The notes beneath the pieces were generated by a model, which had not been told where the DNA came from, searched no databases, and saw only the letters and a list, made by a program, of their open reading frames with translations. A stretch of 9,513 nucleotides of DNA, from NCBI GenBank assembly GCA_027297005.1, contig JAPUIN010000284.1, forward strand, positions 1 to 9,513, written 5' to 3'. Source of the stretch: Acidobacteriota bacterium. GTDB lineage: Bacteria > Acidobacteriota > Polarisedimenticolia > Gp22-AA2. This document shows, in pieces, positions 1 to 7,591 of the stretch. The translations under genes and the position numbers were made by a program. Within the stretch, counting starts at the first letter, position 1; the number at the start of each line of letters is the position of its first letter.

Positions 1-603
1 CAGGAAGCGGGCGGCCCACATCGCCAGCGCCGAGCCGATCGGGACGGTGAAATTATCATCCACCCGCAGAGCGAAAAGCTCGGTGAGGGCAGCGGCGCCC
101 GCGCCGATCAGGAGTAGGGTCGGGTCGAGCTCGAGTCGCTCGATCAGAAGCAGCGGCCACCCGATCAGGGCACAGGACAGAAACCCCGCGAGCGTCCCCT
201 CGAGCGTCTTCCCTCCGAAAATTTTGATCCGGCCGAAATTGACCCCGATTATTTCGGCGACCGGATCCCCGACGGTCAGGAAGAGCAGAGCGGCGATGGC
301 GATCCCCCGGGGAAACACAATGATCGTGATCAGGGCCGAGGCCAGGAACAGAGAGGTGGTCGAGATCTTCGCCCGCTCCTTCTCCTTCGTGAACCCCTTG
401 AAGTGTTCGAACAGCCAGCGGTTCACCTTCGGGTTGCGGAAGCGCCACGATTCGAGCCAGACCATGACGCCGATGAACAGAATGAGAAGGGCGAGGACCG
501 GCGCCCTGTCCCAGGGTGGCTCGATCAGCAGCCCCGAGACGAGGTAGAGCACGGGGAACAGAAACCCGACCATGCGGAACAGCTTCCGCTTGATGAGAAT
601 CAA
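1..603 (-). CDS. Polyprenol/dolichol kinase or CdsA-like membrane protein, C-terminus off the window
   Basis: The frame is open for 201 codons and runs off the left edge, so the protein is partial. It is hydrophobic, with several membrane segments. At about residues 117-145 it carries a CdsA/SEC59-type signature: VGDPVAEIIG, a glycine/arginine turn (FGR), then GGKTLEGTLAGF. In this superfamily (phosphatidate cytidylyltransferase, dolichol kinase, phytol kinase) the segment handles CTP and the lipid phosphate. The early KRKLFRMVGFLFP resembles the start of bacterial diacylglycerol/polyprenol kinases, so a CTP-dependent lipid kinase is slightly preferred over CdsA. I chose the TTG at 603-601 because GAGAGGG lies 5 nt upstream; the first in-frame ATG (573) would lose the conserved RKLF segment. 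The start overlaps the stop of the PlsY-like gene, which implies coupled translation and a shared membrane-lipid role (inference). The exact substrate cannot be told from sequence. Confidence 0.72.
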   Translation of the reverse strand, partial: MILIKRKLFRMVGFLFPVLYLVSGLLIEPPWDRAPVLALLILFIGVMVWLESWRFRNPKVNRWLFEHFKGFTKEKERAKISTTSLFLASALITIIVFPRGIAIAALLFLTVGDPVAEIIGVNFGRIKIFGGKTLEGTLAGFLSCALIGWPLLLIERLELDPTLLLIGAGAAALTELFALRVDDNFTVPIGSALAMWAARFL

Positions 604-1217
604 GCCGTCCCTCTCGTCGCCGTGGTCCGGCGTGCCAGCCCGATCCGCCACCACGCGAGCGCGACGAGGAATGCGCCGATCGCGACCGCCTGGTAGCCGG
701 GTGGGCGCGACGAAGGGAACAGGGATGCTCCCCAGGGGGAGAGGTGCAGTGCGGTCAGGAGGGGGAAGAGCGCCAGCGAGCCTGTGCCGATGAGGAACCT
801 CTTCCCCGGCGTGAACGGCAGCGCGGCGGCCCACAGGATACCGGTCAACGCGAGAGCCGGAAAATCGAGGAAGCTGAAGACGCCCATCGTCGAGGCGCCT
901 CCCTTGCCTCCGCGGAACTTCAGGAAGATCGAAAAATCGTGCCCGAGGACCGCCGCGATACTGACGCTGGCCGCCTCGAAGAATGAGAAGTCGAAATAGA
1001 ACCGGGCCACGAGAGCCGGGACGAGCGCCTTGAAGTAGTCGAGCAGGCCGACGGCCGCGCCGGAGATCATCCCGACATGTTTGAAGACGTTCGTCGCGCC
1101 GGGGTTCCGGGTGCCGTGGCGGAGCGTGTCGAAGTTGGCGACCCGTCGGGCGATCAGGATGGCGAATGGGATGGAGCCGATGAGGTAGCCGGCCGCGATC
1201 CCTGTCAGAAGGCGCAT
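600..1217 (-). CDS. PlsY-like glycerol-3-phosphate acyltransferase (divergent)
   Basis: This 205-aa integral membrane protein of the PlsY (DUF205) family matches the usual length of about 200 aa. PlsY transfers an acyl group from acyl-phosphate (made by PlsX) to glycerol-3-phosphate at the inner membrane, the first step of phospholipid synthesis. Visible family features are YLIGSIPFA (11-19), motif 1 in altered form (GTRNPGATNVFK, 35-46, where the family has GSGNxGATNxxR), and the phosphate-loop motif KFRGGKGGAST (100-110, family KFKGGKGVAT) preceded by GH (92-93). The C-terminal motif of canonical PlsY (H..N..R...G.E) is not visible; the tail ends in WWRIGLARR followed by a short basic stretch. 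The family call is strong, but G3P acyltransferase activity is uncertain and a paralogue with another acceptor is possible. The ATG at 1217 starts the conserved N-terminal helix; upstream codons are low-complexity arginine and glycine. A promoter lies about 60 nt upstream. Confidence 0.82.
   Translation of the reverse strand: MRLLTGIAAGYLIGSIPFAILIARRVANFDTLRHGTRNPGATNVFKHVGMISGAAVGLLDYFKALVPALVARFYFDFSFFEAASVSIAAVLGHDFSIFLKFRGGKGGASTMGVFSFLDFPALALTGILWAAALPFTPGKRFLIGTGSLALFPLLTALHLSPWGASLFPSSRPPGYQAVAIGAFLVALAWWRIGLARRTTATRGTA
609..615 (-). promoter_or_regulatory. Ribosome binding site deciding the TTG start at 603
   Basis: GAGAGGG on the minus strand is followed by 5 nt and then TTG. It lies inside the last codons of the PlsY-like gene and supports the overlapping TTG start over the internal ATG. 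Confidence 0.5.
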
Positions 1218-1277
1218 CGTGTAGTGTCCCCGGGCCGGATCGACCGGCCTCTCCGCGGGCCGACGACGACGGTCGGT

Positions 1278-1306
1278 ATTCTCCGGAACGGAGGGGTGCC
1301 TGTCAA
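1278..1306 (-). promoter_or_regulatory. Putative sigma70-type promoter for the PlsY-like/kinase pair
   Basis: On the minus strand a perfect TTGACA (1306-1301) is followed by a 17-nt spacer and GAGAAT (1283-1278, four of six matches to TATAAT). The predicted start of transcription near 1271 gives a leader of about 54 nt before the ATG at 1217. It lies in the only sizeable gap of this minus-strand run, so the lipid pair may be transcribed apart from the FIST/nuclease pair. Confidence 0.45.
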
Positions 1307-1407
1307 CGCGTGGGGTCCTGATTGACCCGCAGCTTGAGGCGCTGGGCCCGCCCCCTCCGGACACGGGTCCGCGTCGCGGTGTGGACCGGGTCGCCATTGG
1401 GAATGCT

Positions 1408-2964
1408 TCAGTCGCGATCCCCGGCGGTGCCCCGGACGATCACCGGCTGCGGTGCCGAGGCTGCCGCATCGGCGAGGACCCGCAGGCGTATCAGGGCGTC
1501 ATCGAGCGAAGCGCACTCATCGATGTCGAGGACGTTCACCCGATCGCGATGGCGCCTGACGTATGAGGCGATTAACTCCCAGTCGACGTCGACGCGATCG
1601 CGCCCCGCCGAGGCTTCGCCGGTTCCCGCGCCTTCGCCGAAGTACCCACGACGCAGCCGCTCCACGAGATCGCGTCGGCGGCCGCCCTGTCCCGGGCGCG
1701 GCATCGCGCCGGGCGTCATTCCCGGGAACCTCCCCAGGTAGCGGCCTCCACGAAGCAGGTGCAGCGTGCATGTTCGATTCCCGTCAGGTCCGGGAAGAAC
1801 GTCCGGCAGAAGAACGATCAGGTTGAGCCGTGGCCCGTATGGCGCCGGACGTTCATGAATCTCGAACTGCCGGTTCAGGGGAGGGTGGTGCTCTGCGATG
1901 AGTGATGCCTCGACCAGCTCCGCTTCCAGATCGGAGGCGACGGTCTGCGCCTCGAACGAGCGCAGGCGCCTCAGGATCGCGCGCACCCGCGCGGTCCGCC
2001 GCGCCGAGGGCTGGAAGTACGACCCCACGCGGCTCCTGAGATTCTTCGTCTTCCCCACGTAGATCACCCGGCCCCTCCCGTCGAGAAACCGGTAGACCCC
2101 CGGGGCGGCCGGCAGGTCGCGCAGATCCTCCTCGGAGAATGCAAAGCTCGCAAGATTGAGTGGCGCGGCCGGCCGCTGCTGAAATTCCATGACCCGCTCC
2201 GGAGTGGTCAGGCCGCGCGCCCGCAGACGCGGCAGCAGTCGGAGCCATGCCTCCGCCACAATCCGCGCACGTCCGCGGCAATCATCCGGCCCCCGTGTTT
2301 CGATCCCGAGGGCGCCGGCGAGATCGAGGGTGACATGAGTGCGCTTCAGGCCCAGCAGCAGGAAGCCGAGGTGTGCGGCGGAGATCATGCGGGGATGGAA
2401 CGCCAGGCTGGCGATTACGCAGGCGCGGCGAAGGGGTTCGATTTCGCGTGTCACACGATGGCAGATAAGAAGACGATCGCCGATCGCCGCGATCAACCGC
2501 TGCAGATCGTCAATGGTGAGTCCGGGACGTGGCTCCCCCCGGGGGACCGCAATCGAGGGATCGACGCCATAGACCGAGCCGTCCTGGATCCCGCCGGACC
2601 AGGAAGGGAAGAGCTGTTCGTGGCCAATCTCGCCGGCGTGGACCGGGAGGAGGCAGGCAACGCGCAGCCCTCCGCGTCCGCCCGGCCCGGCGCCATCAGT
2701 GGCGAGAACGGAGAACTCGTCGAGCCGCTTCACTCCGGCGCGGATTCGTTGCCTCTGGGCCTCGAACGACCAGCCCCGGCCGGATCGGTGGCCGACACCC
2801 GGGGCTCCCTCGAGCAGCGGGGCGAGCAATCGCCGGCAGGTCTCCTCGTCGCCATGCGTGATGCGCAGGAATCGTTCGGCCAGATCGCGGCTGGTGCGCG
2901 GCGATGGATCGGATCGCAGCTCGGCGACGATGGCCTCCTGGATCGACGGGGTGGGACCGCCCAA
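1408..2964 (-). CDS. wHTH / inactive DEDDh exonuclease / GIY-YIG nuclease fusion (UvrC/Cho-like)
   Basis: The protein has 518 aa in three parts. Residues 1-70 look like a small winged-helix domain. Residues 80-250 follow the DnaQ-like exonuclease layout, but the DEDDh residues are replaced: the DxE motif reads A88-T-D90, HNxxFD reads HRVTRE (169-174), and HxxxxD becomes D227/R232. Residues 284-365 are a GIY-YIG domain resembling UvrC and Cho, with G289-V-Y291, Y302-V-G304, K305, R312, E352 and N364, so the core nuclease set looks intact. The last 150 residues are not recognised. UvrC and Cho cut DNA next to lesions; exonuclease/GIY-YIG fusions are known in several phyla, and a repair or structure-specific nicking role is inferred. 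There is no UvrBC-binding or HhH region, so this is not true UvrC. The TTG start at 2964 has GGAGG 6 nt upstream and lies 1 nt after the FIST stop. Confidence 0.8.
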   Translation of the reverse strand: MGGPTPSIQEAIVAELRSDPSPRTSRDLAERFLRITHGDEETCRRLLAPLLEGAPGVGHRSGRGWSFEAQRQRIRAGVKRLDEFSVLATDGAGPGGRGGLRVACLLPVHAGEIGHEQLFPSWSGGIQDGSVYGVDPSIAVPRGEPRPGLTIDDLQRLIAAIGDRLLICHRVTREIEPLRRACVIASLAFHPRMISAAHLGFLLLGLKRTHVTLDLAGALGIETRGPDDCRGRARIVAEAWLRLLPRLRARGLTTPERVMEFQQRPAAPLNLASFAFSEEDLRDLPAAPGVYRFLDGRGRVIYVGKTKNLRSRVGSYFQPSARRTARVRAILRRLRSFEAQTVASDLEAELVEASLIAEHHPPLNRQFEIHERPAPYGPRLNLIVLLPDVLPGPDGNRTCTLHLLRGGRYLGRFPGMTPGAMPRPGQGGRRRDLVERLRRGYFGEGAGTGEASAGRDRVDVDWELIASYVRRHRDRVNVLDIDECASLDDALIRLRVLADAAASAPQPVIVRGTAGDRD

Positions 2965-2965
2965 C

Positions 2966-4141
2966 TCAGGCCTCCGTGATGAGGGCCAGAACTCCGGTAT
3001 GGGTGAAGATCAGGTTTGAGCCGTGCAACGGGGCGATCTCGGCGTTGCCGAAGAAACCGATGATCGGCAGTCCGGGGAACCTCGAGGCGATGAATGCGGT
3101 GTCAATGCCGGGATGCCCGTACAGGGAGCTGCCGCGCGCCGCGCAGTTAAAATAGAGACCGAAGCGGGGCGGGTTATCGCCCGTTGCCGTCCCCAGCCGA
3201 TCGAGCATCCCCTTCAAGTCCTCGCGTGCGGCCTGCGGGTCGCGCAGGAGCAGCAGGATCGGCTGCCCCTCCTCCACCGTCGTACCGACCGCGATCGATC
3301 CCTCCTTCGGATCGATTCCCAGCAGCCCGCGCACCAGATACTCACCATGCTCGAATCGCTCCTGTCCCGGTTGTGGAGGGATCCCGACGAACAGGTGCCC
3401 CCCGAGCCGCTCGAGGGCGTTCCGCACGCCGGCCGGCATTCGCGATCGCAGGGCGTCGAGGGCGGGCCGGCCGTCCAGAGAGTGAACGATGTTCCCCTGA
3501 CAGCGCGTCACGCGGCAGGGTTTTCCCAGTGGCTGACATCCCTGGGTAATCCCGATCGTGGCGTTTACCGATCCCGATAGATGCAATAAGGCGACCGACC
3601 TCGTGGCGACGTTGCGGCCGTAGTATTGAAATGTATGTCCGAGATGCGGATCTCCGGAGGCGGCCGCGCCGATCGTCCGGGCGCCCGGCGCCACCTCCTT
3701 GAGATCATTCAGCAGGGAATCGAGTGGAGAGGCGAACGGATCCGGGAGTAGAAACGACAGCCCGGGACGGGATCGCTGAAGAGCGCCGATCTCCCCGGCC
3801 GCCGATCGCGTCTCATCCCCGTCGAGCGGGACGATCAGACCGCATGCTTCAATCCGGTCCGAGCGCACCGCGAGGACGGCGACCCCCGGCCCCGACTCGA
3901 TCTCCCGATCCCCGGCAATGACGCCCCAGCCGCTGCAGCCGCTGAGAATCGAGGTGCCCAGCGTATCCTGAATTGCCGCCAGCATGGCGGCATAGTGGGG
4001 GCGGTAGGGAGCCGTGGCGAAAACGAGGCACCAGTCGGCCCTCGCCTCTCCGACTCCGGCGAGGGCCGTCCGCGCCGCCTCGCGCGCCGCCTTCAGTGGG
4101 TCCGCATCGGTGGAAAGTCCGACGCCCGCGGTGGTGCTCAT
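2966..4141 (-). CDS. FIST N- and C-domain sensory protein
   Basis: A 391-aa soluble protein with both FIST halves and no membrane segment. The FIST_N part (about 25-215) includes [18 protein letters not shown] (65-82). The FIST_C part (about 225-385) includes [15 protein letters not shown] (328-342) and [17 protein letters not shown] (355-371), both hallmark blocks of the family. FIST domains are predicted small-ligand sensors (amino acids have been proposed) and often sit in or beside signal-transduction proteins. Here no kinase, cyclase or methyl-accepting domain is fused, so the output partner is unknown; the coupled nuclease downstream is the only candidate in view. I chose the ATG at 4141; an in-frame TTG two codons upstream (4147) cannot be excluded, and neither has a strong ribosome binding site. 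The gene is divergent from the EamA transporter and shares its upstream region. Confidence 0.85.
   Translation of the reverse strand: MSTTAGVGLSTDADPLKAAREAARTALAGVGEARADWCLVFATAPYRPHYAAMLAAIQDTLGTSILSGCSGWGVIAGDREIESGPGVAVLAVRSDRIEACGLIVPLDGDETRSAAGEIGALQRSRPGLSFLLPDPFASPLDSLLNDLKEVAPGARTIGAAASGDPHLGHTFQYYGRNVATRSVALLHLSGSVNATIGITQGCQPLGKPCRVTRCQGNIVHSLDGRPALDALRSRMPAGVRNALERLGGHLFVGIPPQPGQERFEHGEYLVRGLLGIDPKEGSIAVGTTVEEGQPILLLLRDPQAAREDLKGMLDRLGTATGDNPPRFGLYFNCAARGSSLYGHPGIDTAFIASRFPGLPIIGFFGNAEIAPLHGSNLIFTHTGVLALITEA
2971..2975 (-). promoter_or_regulatory. Ribosome binding site deciding the TTG start at 2964
   Basis: GGAGG on the minus strand, 6 nt before TTG, embedded in the last codons of the FIST gene. 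It supports the non-ATG start and couples the nuclease to FIST translation. Confidence 0.65.
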
Positions 4142-4199
4142 CGTCAACCGATGACGATAGCACGATGTGGATTGGACGCGATACGTCCTGCGCCGACTC

Positions 4200-4205
4200 T
4201 ATAAT
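4200..4205 (+). promoter_or_regulatory. Possible -10 element for the EamA transporter
   Basis: A perfect TATAAT lies 78 bp upstream of the ATG at 4284. The best -35-like hexamer, TTGGAC (4172-4177), is 22 bp away, which is too far for a standard promoter. I therefore call only the -10, with modest confidence. The region is shared with the divergent FIST gene. Confidence 0.3.
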
Positions 4206-4283
4206 GCTGCGGGAGAATGTGGATCGTGCGCCATCGGCTCCGATCGGCGCAGGGGGGATTGCTTGAAGAGGACGCCGGGTGTC

Positions 4284-5273
4284 ATGCGGCGAGGGATCAG
4301 CCCGGGCGGGATCGCCCTGATCATGGCATCGGCGTTCTGTTATGCCACGCTCGGGATCTTCGGTAAGATTGCTTACTCCGCCGATGTCTCTCTGTTGTCG
4401 CTTCTCTCGGCGCGCTTCACGCTGGCGGCCGGCTGTTTCTGGATTCTCGTCCTGCTGTCGCCGCGTCTCCGGGGCGCGGCAGTGGGGCTCGGCCGCAGGC
4501 GCACGCTGTCACTTTTTGCGTGGGGTCTCCTGGGGTATGCCGGGCAGTCGGCGATTTTCTTCTCCGCACTTCACGAGATCCCCGCAGGCCTGGCGGTCGT
4601 ATTGCTTTACACATCACCCGCGTTCCTGGCCCTCATCGTCTGGGTTCGCACCCGGCGCCCTCCCACGGCCGTGCAGATGATCGCCCTTGGCCTGGTGCTG
4701 TCGGGCACCTGGCTGTGTGCGGCCCCGAACTGGGAGGGAGGATCCGCGCTCGGGGTCGGTCTGTCGATCTTCGCGGGTTTCTGGATGGCATGCTTCGTTC
4801 TGGGGCTGGCCCGCGCCACCTCGGGGATCCCGTCGATGCTGTCGGGTGCCCTCATGATCTCCGGCGCGGCGGTCAGCTTCGGCACCGTCGCACTTCTCGC
4901 CGGACAGGCGGCGTTTCCCTCCACGCGAGCCGGATGGGGCGCGCTGCTCGGGATGGTCACCATCGGAACGCTAATATCGTTTGTCCTGTTCATCGCCGGA
5001 TTGAAACGTGTCGGCGCCCAGGTCGCCGTGATCCTGAACACCTTCGAGCCGGTCGGCGCCGTGATTCTCGCCGCGATCATCCTCGGAGAGCAGCTGCTCA
5101 TCACCCAGCAGCTCGGAGCGTTCCTGATCGTGGGGGCGGCGTTCGTCCTGGCGGCGCTCGGTGGCGCGCAGGGGGGGCCGTTCGGTTCTCCCGTCCCGAC
5201 CGCCGGGACGACGCGGCGCAGGGCCCCCGTCGATGCAGCGCGGCCCGAAGCCGCTCCGGGGCCGCGCCATTGA
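4284..5273 (+). CDS. EamA/DMT-family transporter
   Basis: A 329-aa protein of the drug/metabolite transporter superfamily with two EamA repeats (about residues 9-135 and 150-285) and about ten predicted membrane helices. Family-typical features are the opening block ALIMASAFCYATLGIFGK, the LLYTSPAFLAL segment at the end of repeat 1, and near the C-terminus an LNTFEPVGAVILAAIILGE block. The latter matches the usual helix 9 EPV..A...LGE. These proteins export amino acids, metabolites or drugs across the inner membrane; the substrate cannot be predicted here. After the last helix there is a tail of about 35 residues rich in Gly, Pro, Arg and Ala that is not part of the family fold. I chose the ATG at 4284 (AAGAGGA 11 nt upstream). 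A TTG at 4263, preceded by AGGGGGG at 5 nt, would add seven residues and is a real alternative. The gene converges on the Rieske gene across 183 bp without a clear terminator. Confidence 0.85.
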   Translation: MRRGISPGGIALIMASAFCYATLGIFGKIAYSADVSLLSLLSARFTLAAGCFWILVLLSPRLRGAAVGLGRRRTLSLFAWGLLGYAGQSAIFFSALHEIPAGLAVVLLYTSPAFLALIVWVRTRRPPTAVQMIALGLVLSGTWLCAAPNWEGGSALGVGLSIFAGFWMACFVLGLARATSGIPSMLSGALMISGAAVSFGTVALLAGQAAFPSTRAGWGALLGMVTIGTLISFVLFIAGLKRVGAQVAVILNTFEPVGAVILAAIILGEQLLITQQLGAFLIVGAAFVLAALGGAQGGPFGSPVPTAGTTRRRAPVDAARPEAAPGPRH

Positions 5274-5456
5274 CGCGACGGTCCGGCGCAGAACACGATC
5301 CGTACTCACGCGCGACACGCTGTTGCCGTATCTGAAACGGAGTGATGTCCGCATGAAGCACTGAGGTGGGTACGCGCCGGGCGCAATAACGCCTCTTCAC
5401 GTGCCTGGGCACCGGTGACGGAGTTCGATAGTTATCGGGTTGCGGTCGTGAAAGGC

Positions 5457-6938
5457 TCAGGCCCTGACCACCTCGGTCATGTACCACTTAATGAAGTTCG
5501 CCGGGCCGGTTTCGTGAGCGGCATAGCGACCGGGCCCGTAGCCGCCCGATCGGATCCCGAGGTGGTTGTTCTCGACGATCCAGACGTCCTCTTTCATGGT
5601 GATGTCCCAGAGGGCCATCATTCTGTCCGCCTTGTAGTCTTTTCCCTCGACGGCGTCGGGGTGAACCAGCCAGAAGATCTCGCAGTCGGTGAACTCGGGG
5701 CCGCGCGGCGTGAACCGGAACGCGGCGACATGGTCGTCATACGCCTCCCAGAAGGCGGTCGTATATCCGGTCGACGCGATGTCGAAGCAGTGACTCCATT
5801 CCTTGAAATTGGGCAGGAGCGGCGCCACCGGCTTGCCGTCAAGTGATCCGGTGACGAAGCCGGGATTCAACTCTCCATCGTACTCGGCGGTCCAGTTTGG
5901 CTCGTCCGAGCTGCCCATCCCCTTCGACGATTCGGCGGCCGCTTTCCTGGAGGATCTGGAGGCTTCGCAGACCCAGCCCTCCAGCTCCTTGAGTCGCTGG
6001 GCCTTTTCCGCGCCGGTGAGCCGCTCGTCCCAGTTGTGCGCCGTCACCAGGCTTCTGTGCGAGGGTCCGCAGTGGTAGCACTCGAGGGCGTTTTCGATCA
6101 CCAGCTTCCAGTTCGCCTTGATTGAATAGTAGCGCCGCGCGCCGATCTTCAGATCCTTGAATCCATACTTTCTGGCGACCTCCGAATACCACTTGCTGTC
6201 CTCTGCGAAGCTGGGCGGCTTTTTTTCTCGCGTCAGGCTGACGAAGATATGCCCTTCCTCGAGACGCATGTGACAGGGGATCAGTCCGTTCTTTGACAGG
6301 TCGAAATCGTCCTGCATCTTGTAGGCCTGGGTCAGATTCCCCTGCAGATCGTACGTCCAGCCATGGTACGGGCAGCGGAACAGCGGCGTGTTGCCGCTGG
6401 CGCCGAGCTGCAGGACGGAGAGACGCTGATCTTTCGGCCGCGGATCGTCGGCATCACGGCAAAGGCGCGATCCTCGATGACGGCAGACGTTGTGAAACGC
6501 GTTGACCTTCCCTTTGTCGTCACGCAGGATGATGACGTTCTCGCCGCGGCCGAACTCGAAGGTGAAGTAGTCGCCCGCGTTCGGAATCCGGCTCTCGTGA
6601 TCGACCATGAGCCAGAAGTTGTCGACGAGGTGGCGTTCGTCCTCGTCGTACTGTTTCGGGTCGAGGTAGTATTCGGCCGGAATGGTGGTCCCCTCGAGCC
6701 ATCCGTTCGCATGTTTATTCGCGGCGCTCCCACCCCCCTGCGCCGCTTGCTTCTCGACCAACGGCCTCACGCCGCCGGCGGGAGTTCCGGCCCTCAGGAT
6801 GGCGGGGAACGCGACGGCCGCCGCACCGGCGGCAACCGATCTCTTCGCGAAGTCACGACGGTTCACGTTCTTCCTGGCCTTCTCTTCCTTAATCTTATAG
6901 TCCGTGATCTTCTTTCCTCGATGCCTGTAATTGATCAC
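5457..6938 (-). CDS. Tat-exported Rieske non-haem iron oxygenase, alpha-subunit type
   Basis: The predicted protein has 493 aa. The Tat motif NRRDFAK (26-32) precedes a hydrophobic Ala/Val stretch, so export of the folded Fe-S protein is predicted. The Rieske centre is C152-R-H154 and C189-PYH192, with 34 residues between H154 and C189 where 15-18 are usual. The catalytic domain has ENALECYHCGPSH (282-294), giving iron ligands H289 and H294 and the bridging acid E286. An Asp near 451 in ITMKEDVWIVENN is the probable third ligand. The block GIRSGGYGPGRYAAHE and the C-terminal FIKWYM resemble the carnitine/glycine-betaine oxygenase branch (CntA, GbcA) more than classical naphthalene dioxygenases. 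Hydroxylation or demethylation of a small substrate is likely, but the substrate is unknown. No reductase or ferredoxin gene is nearby. GTG 6938 has AGGGAGG at 5 nt; GTG 6866, which would put the arginines at residues 3-4, is an alternative. Confidence 0.85.
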   Translation of the reverse strand: MINYRHRGKKITDYKIKEEKARKNVNRRDFAKRSVAAGAAAVAFPAILRAGTPAGGVRPLVEKQAAQGGGSAANKHANGWLEGTTIPAEYYLDPKQYDEDERHLVDNFWLMVDHESRIPNAGDYFTFEFGRGENVIILRDDKGKVNAFHNVCRHRGSRLCRDADDPRPKDQRLSVLQLGASGNTPLFRCPYHGWTYDLQGNLTQAYKMQDDFDLSKNGLIPCHMRLEEGHIFVSLTREKKPPSFAEDSKWYSEVARKYGFKDLKIGARRYYSIKANWKLVIENALECYHCGPSHRSLVTAHNWDERLTGAEKAQRLKELEGWVCEASRSSRKAAAESSKGMGSSDEPNWTAEYDGELNPGFVTGSLDGKPVAPLLPNFKEWSHCFDIASTGYTTAFWEAYDDHVAAFRFTPRGPEFTDCEIFWLVHPDAVEGKDYKADRMMALWDITMKEDVWIVENNHLGIRSGGYGPGRYAAHETGPANFIKWYMTEVVRA

Positions 6939-6943
6939 GTCGT

Positions 6944-6950
6944 CCTCCCT
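6944..6950 (-). promoter_or_regulatory. Ribosome binding site deciding the GTG start at 6938
   Basis: AGGGAGG on the minus strand, 5 nt before GTG. This is the strongest ribosome binding site in the window, and it favours GTG 6938 over the upstream in-frame TTG (6974) and the downstream GTG (6866). Confidence 0.6.
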
Positions 6951-7555
6951 GCCCAGGCGCAAACGTGGGTCCAATGGCTGGTTTGTATTGCGTAATTCAT
7001 GAAAGTTTCAGCACCTGTCTGGTCGCCCGTTCCTCCTCATCGCGCGCGGCATGCCACAACTGGAAACCGGTCAGCGCGGAGTGCCCGAAACGCACCCGGC
7101 CAATCCCTTGCTCACCACTTCCCTGGGAGCCGGCACGCCGTCACCCTTACTGCATACCGAAGCACGGCCTTCGAACACTTCCGAATGAATCACCATTGGC
7201 TTTTCGTAGGGGTTCTTCACGGCACCCCCTATTCAGATGTGTGGAATCGTCGCGGCGATGATAACGCGATCCGCCGACAGTTGCTATAGGGAAGGGTTAC
7301 GGTGGGCGGGCTGATAACGCTTCCGGCGGGGGGAACCATTCTCCGGGGGCAGTGGGCCACGAACCCGCAGGGTAGGCCAGATAGTCGGAAGCCCGGCGGA
7401 GGGAGCCAACCGGGCTTCCGTACTGCGGTATGTGTCACCGTCCGGTCTCCACCAAGACGGCGAGGCCACGTTACCACGGCGCGGCGCGATGTCAAGAGGC
7501 TCTTACTGCGGGTGTGTCCTACTCCGGGGTTCGGGGCAGCGCCCCTGTAATACAC
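6951..7555. other. Intergenic region without a convincing gene
   Basis: About 600 bp between the Rieske gene and the promoter of the integrase operon. The open frames here have no recognisable domains, lack good ribosome binding sites, and look like chance frames in GC-rich DNA. It contains the perfect inverted repeat at 7386-7420, imperfect direct repeats at 7421-7445 and 7504-7527, and a small hairpin GGGGC-AGC-GCCCC at 7533-7545. The boundary between chromosomal and element DNA probably lies here or to the left, but no second copy of the tRNA core was found in it. Confidence 0.5.
7386..7420. repeat. Perfect 11-bp inverted repeat (hairpin)
   Basis: CGGAAGCCCGG (7386-7396) and its exact reverse complement (7410-7420) flank a 13-nt loop. 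The stem is strong, but no T-run follows on either strand, so it is a poor intrinsic terminator. It could be a protein-binding palindrome, an attenuator or part of a structured RNA. Confidence 0.6.
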
Positions 7556-7584
7556 TTGACAGCGGGGATTCCTACTACTACAAT
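7556..7584 (+). promoter_or_regulatory. Strong sigma70 promoter, leaderless for the first gene
   Basis: TTGACA (7556-7561), a 17-nt spacer and TACAAT (7579-7584) form a near-consensus promoter. Transcription should start about 7 nt after the -10, near 7591, directly at the ATG at 7592. No ribosome binding site precedes that ATG, which agrees with a leaderless transcript. Confidence 0.8.
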
Positions 7585-7591
7585 TCTGGTC

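Noticed and set aside
4607..5296. A 229-aa minus-strand open frame opposite the transporter
   Set aside because: It is the antisense shadow of the EamA gene, with low-complexity composition and no family resemblance.
5401..5412. GTGCCTGGGCAC as a terminator between the convergent transporter and Rieske genes
   Set aside because: The stem is only 4 bp with a 4-nt loop, and no T-run follows on either strand.
7259..7320. TGATAACGC repeated at 7259-7267 and 7312-7320
   Set aside because: Two 9-mers 53 bp apart with diverging flanks; no feature depends on them and chance is a fair explanation.
7341..7370. A second copy of the tRNA attachment core at GAACCCGC
   Set aside because: Only the 8 bases GAACCCGC match; the flanking 20 bases agree no better than chance in GC-rich DNA.
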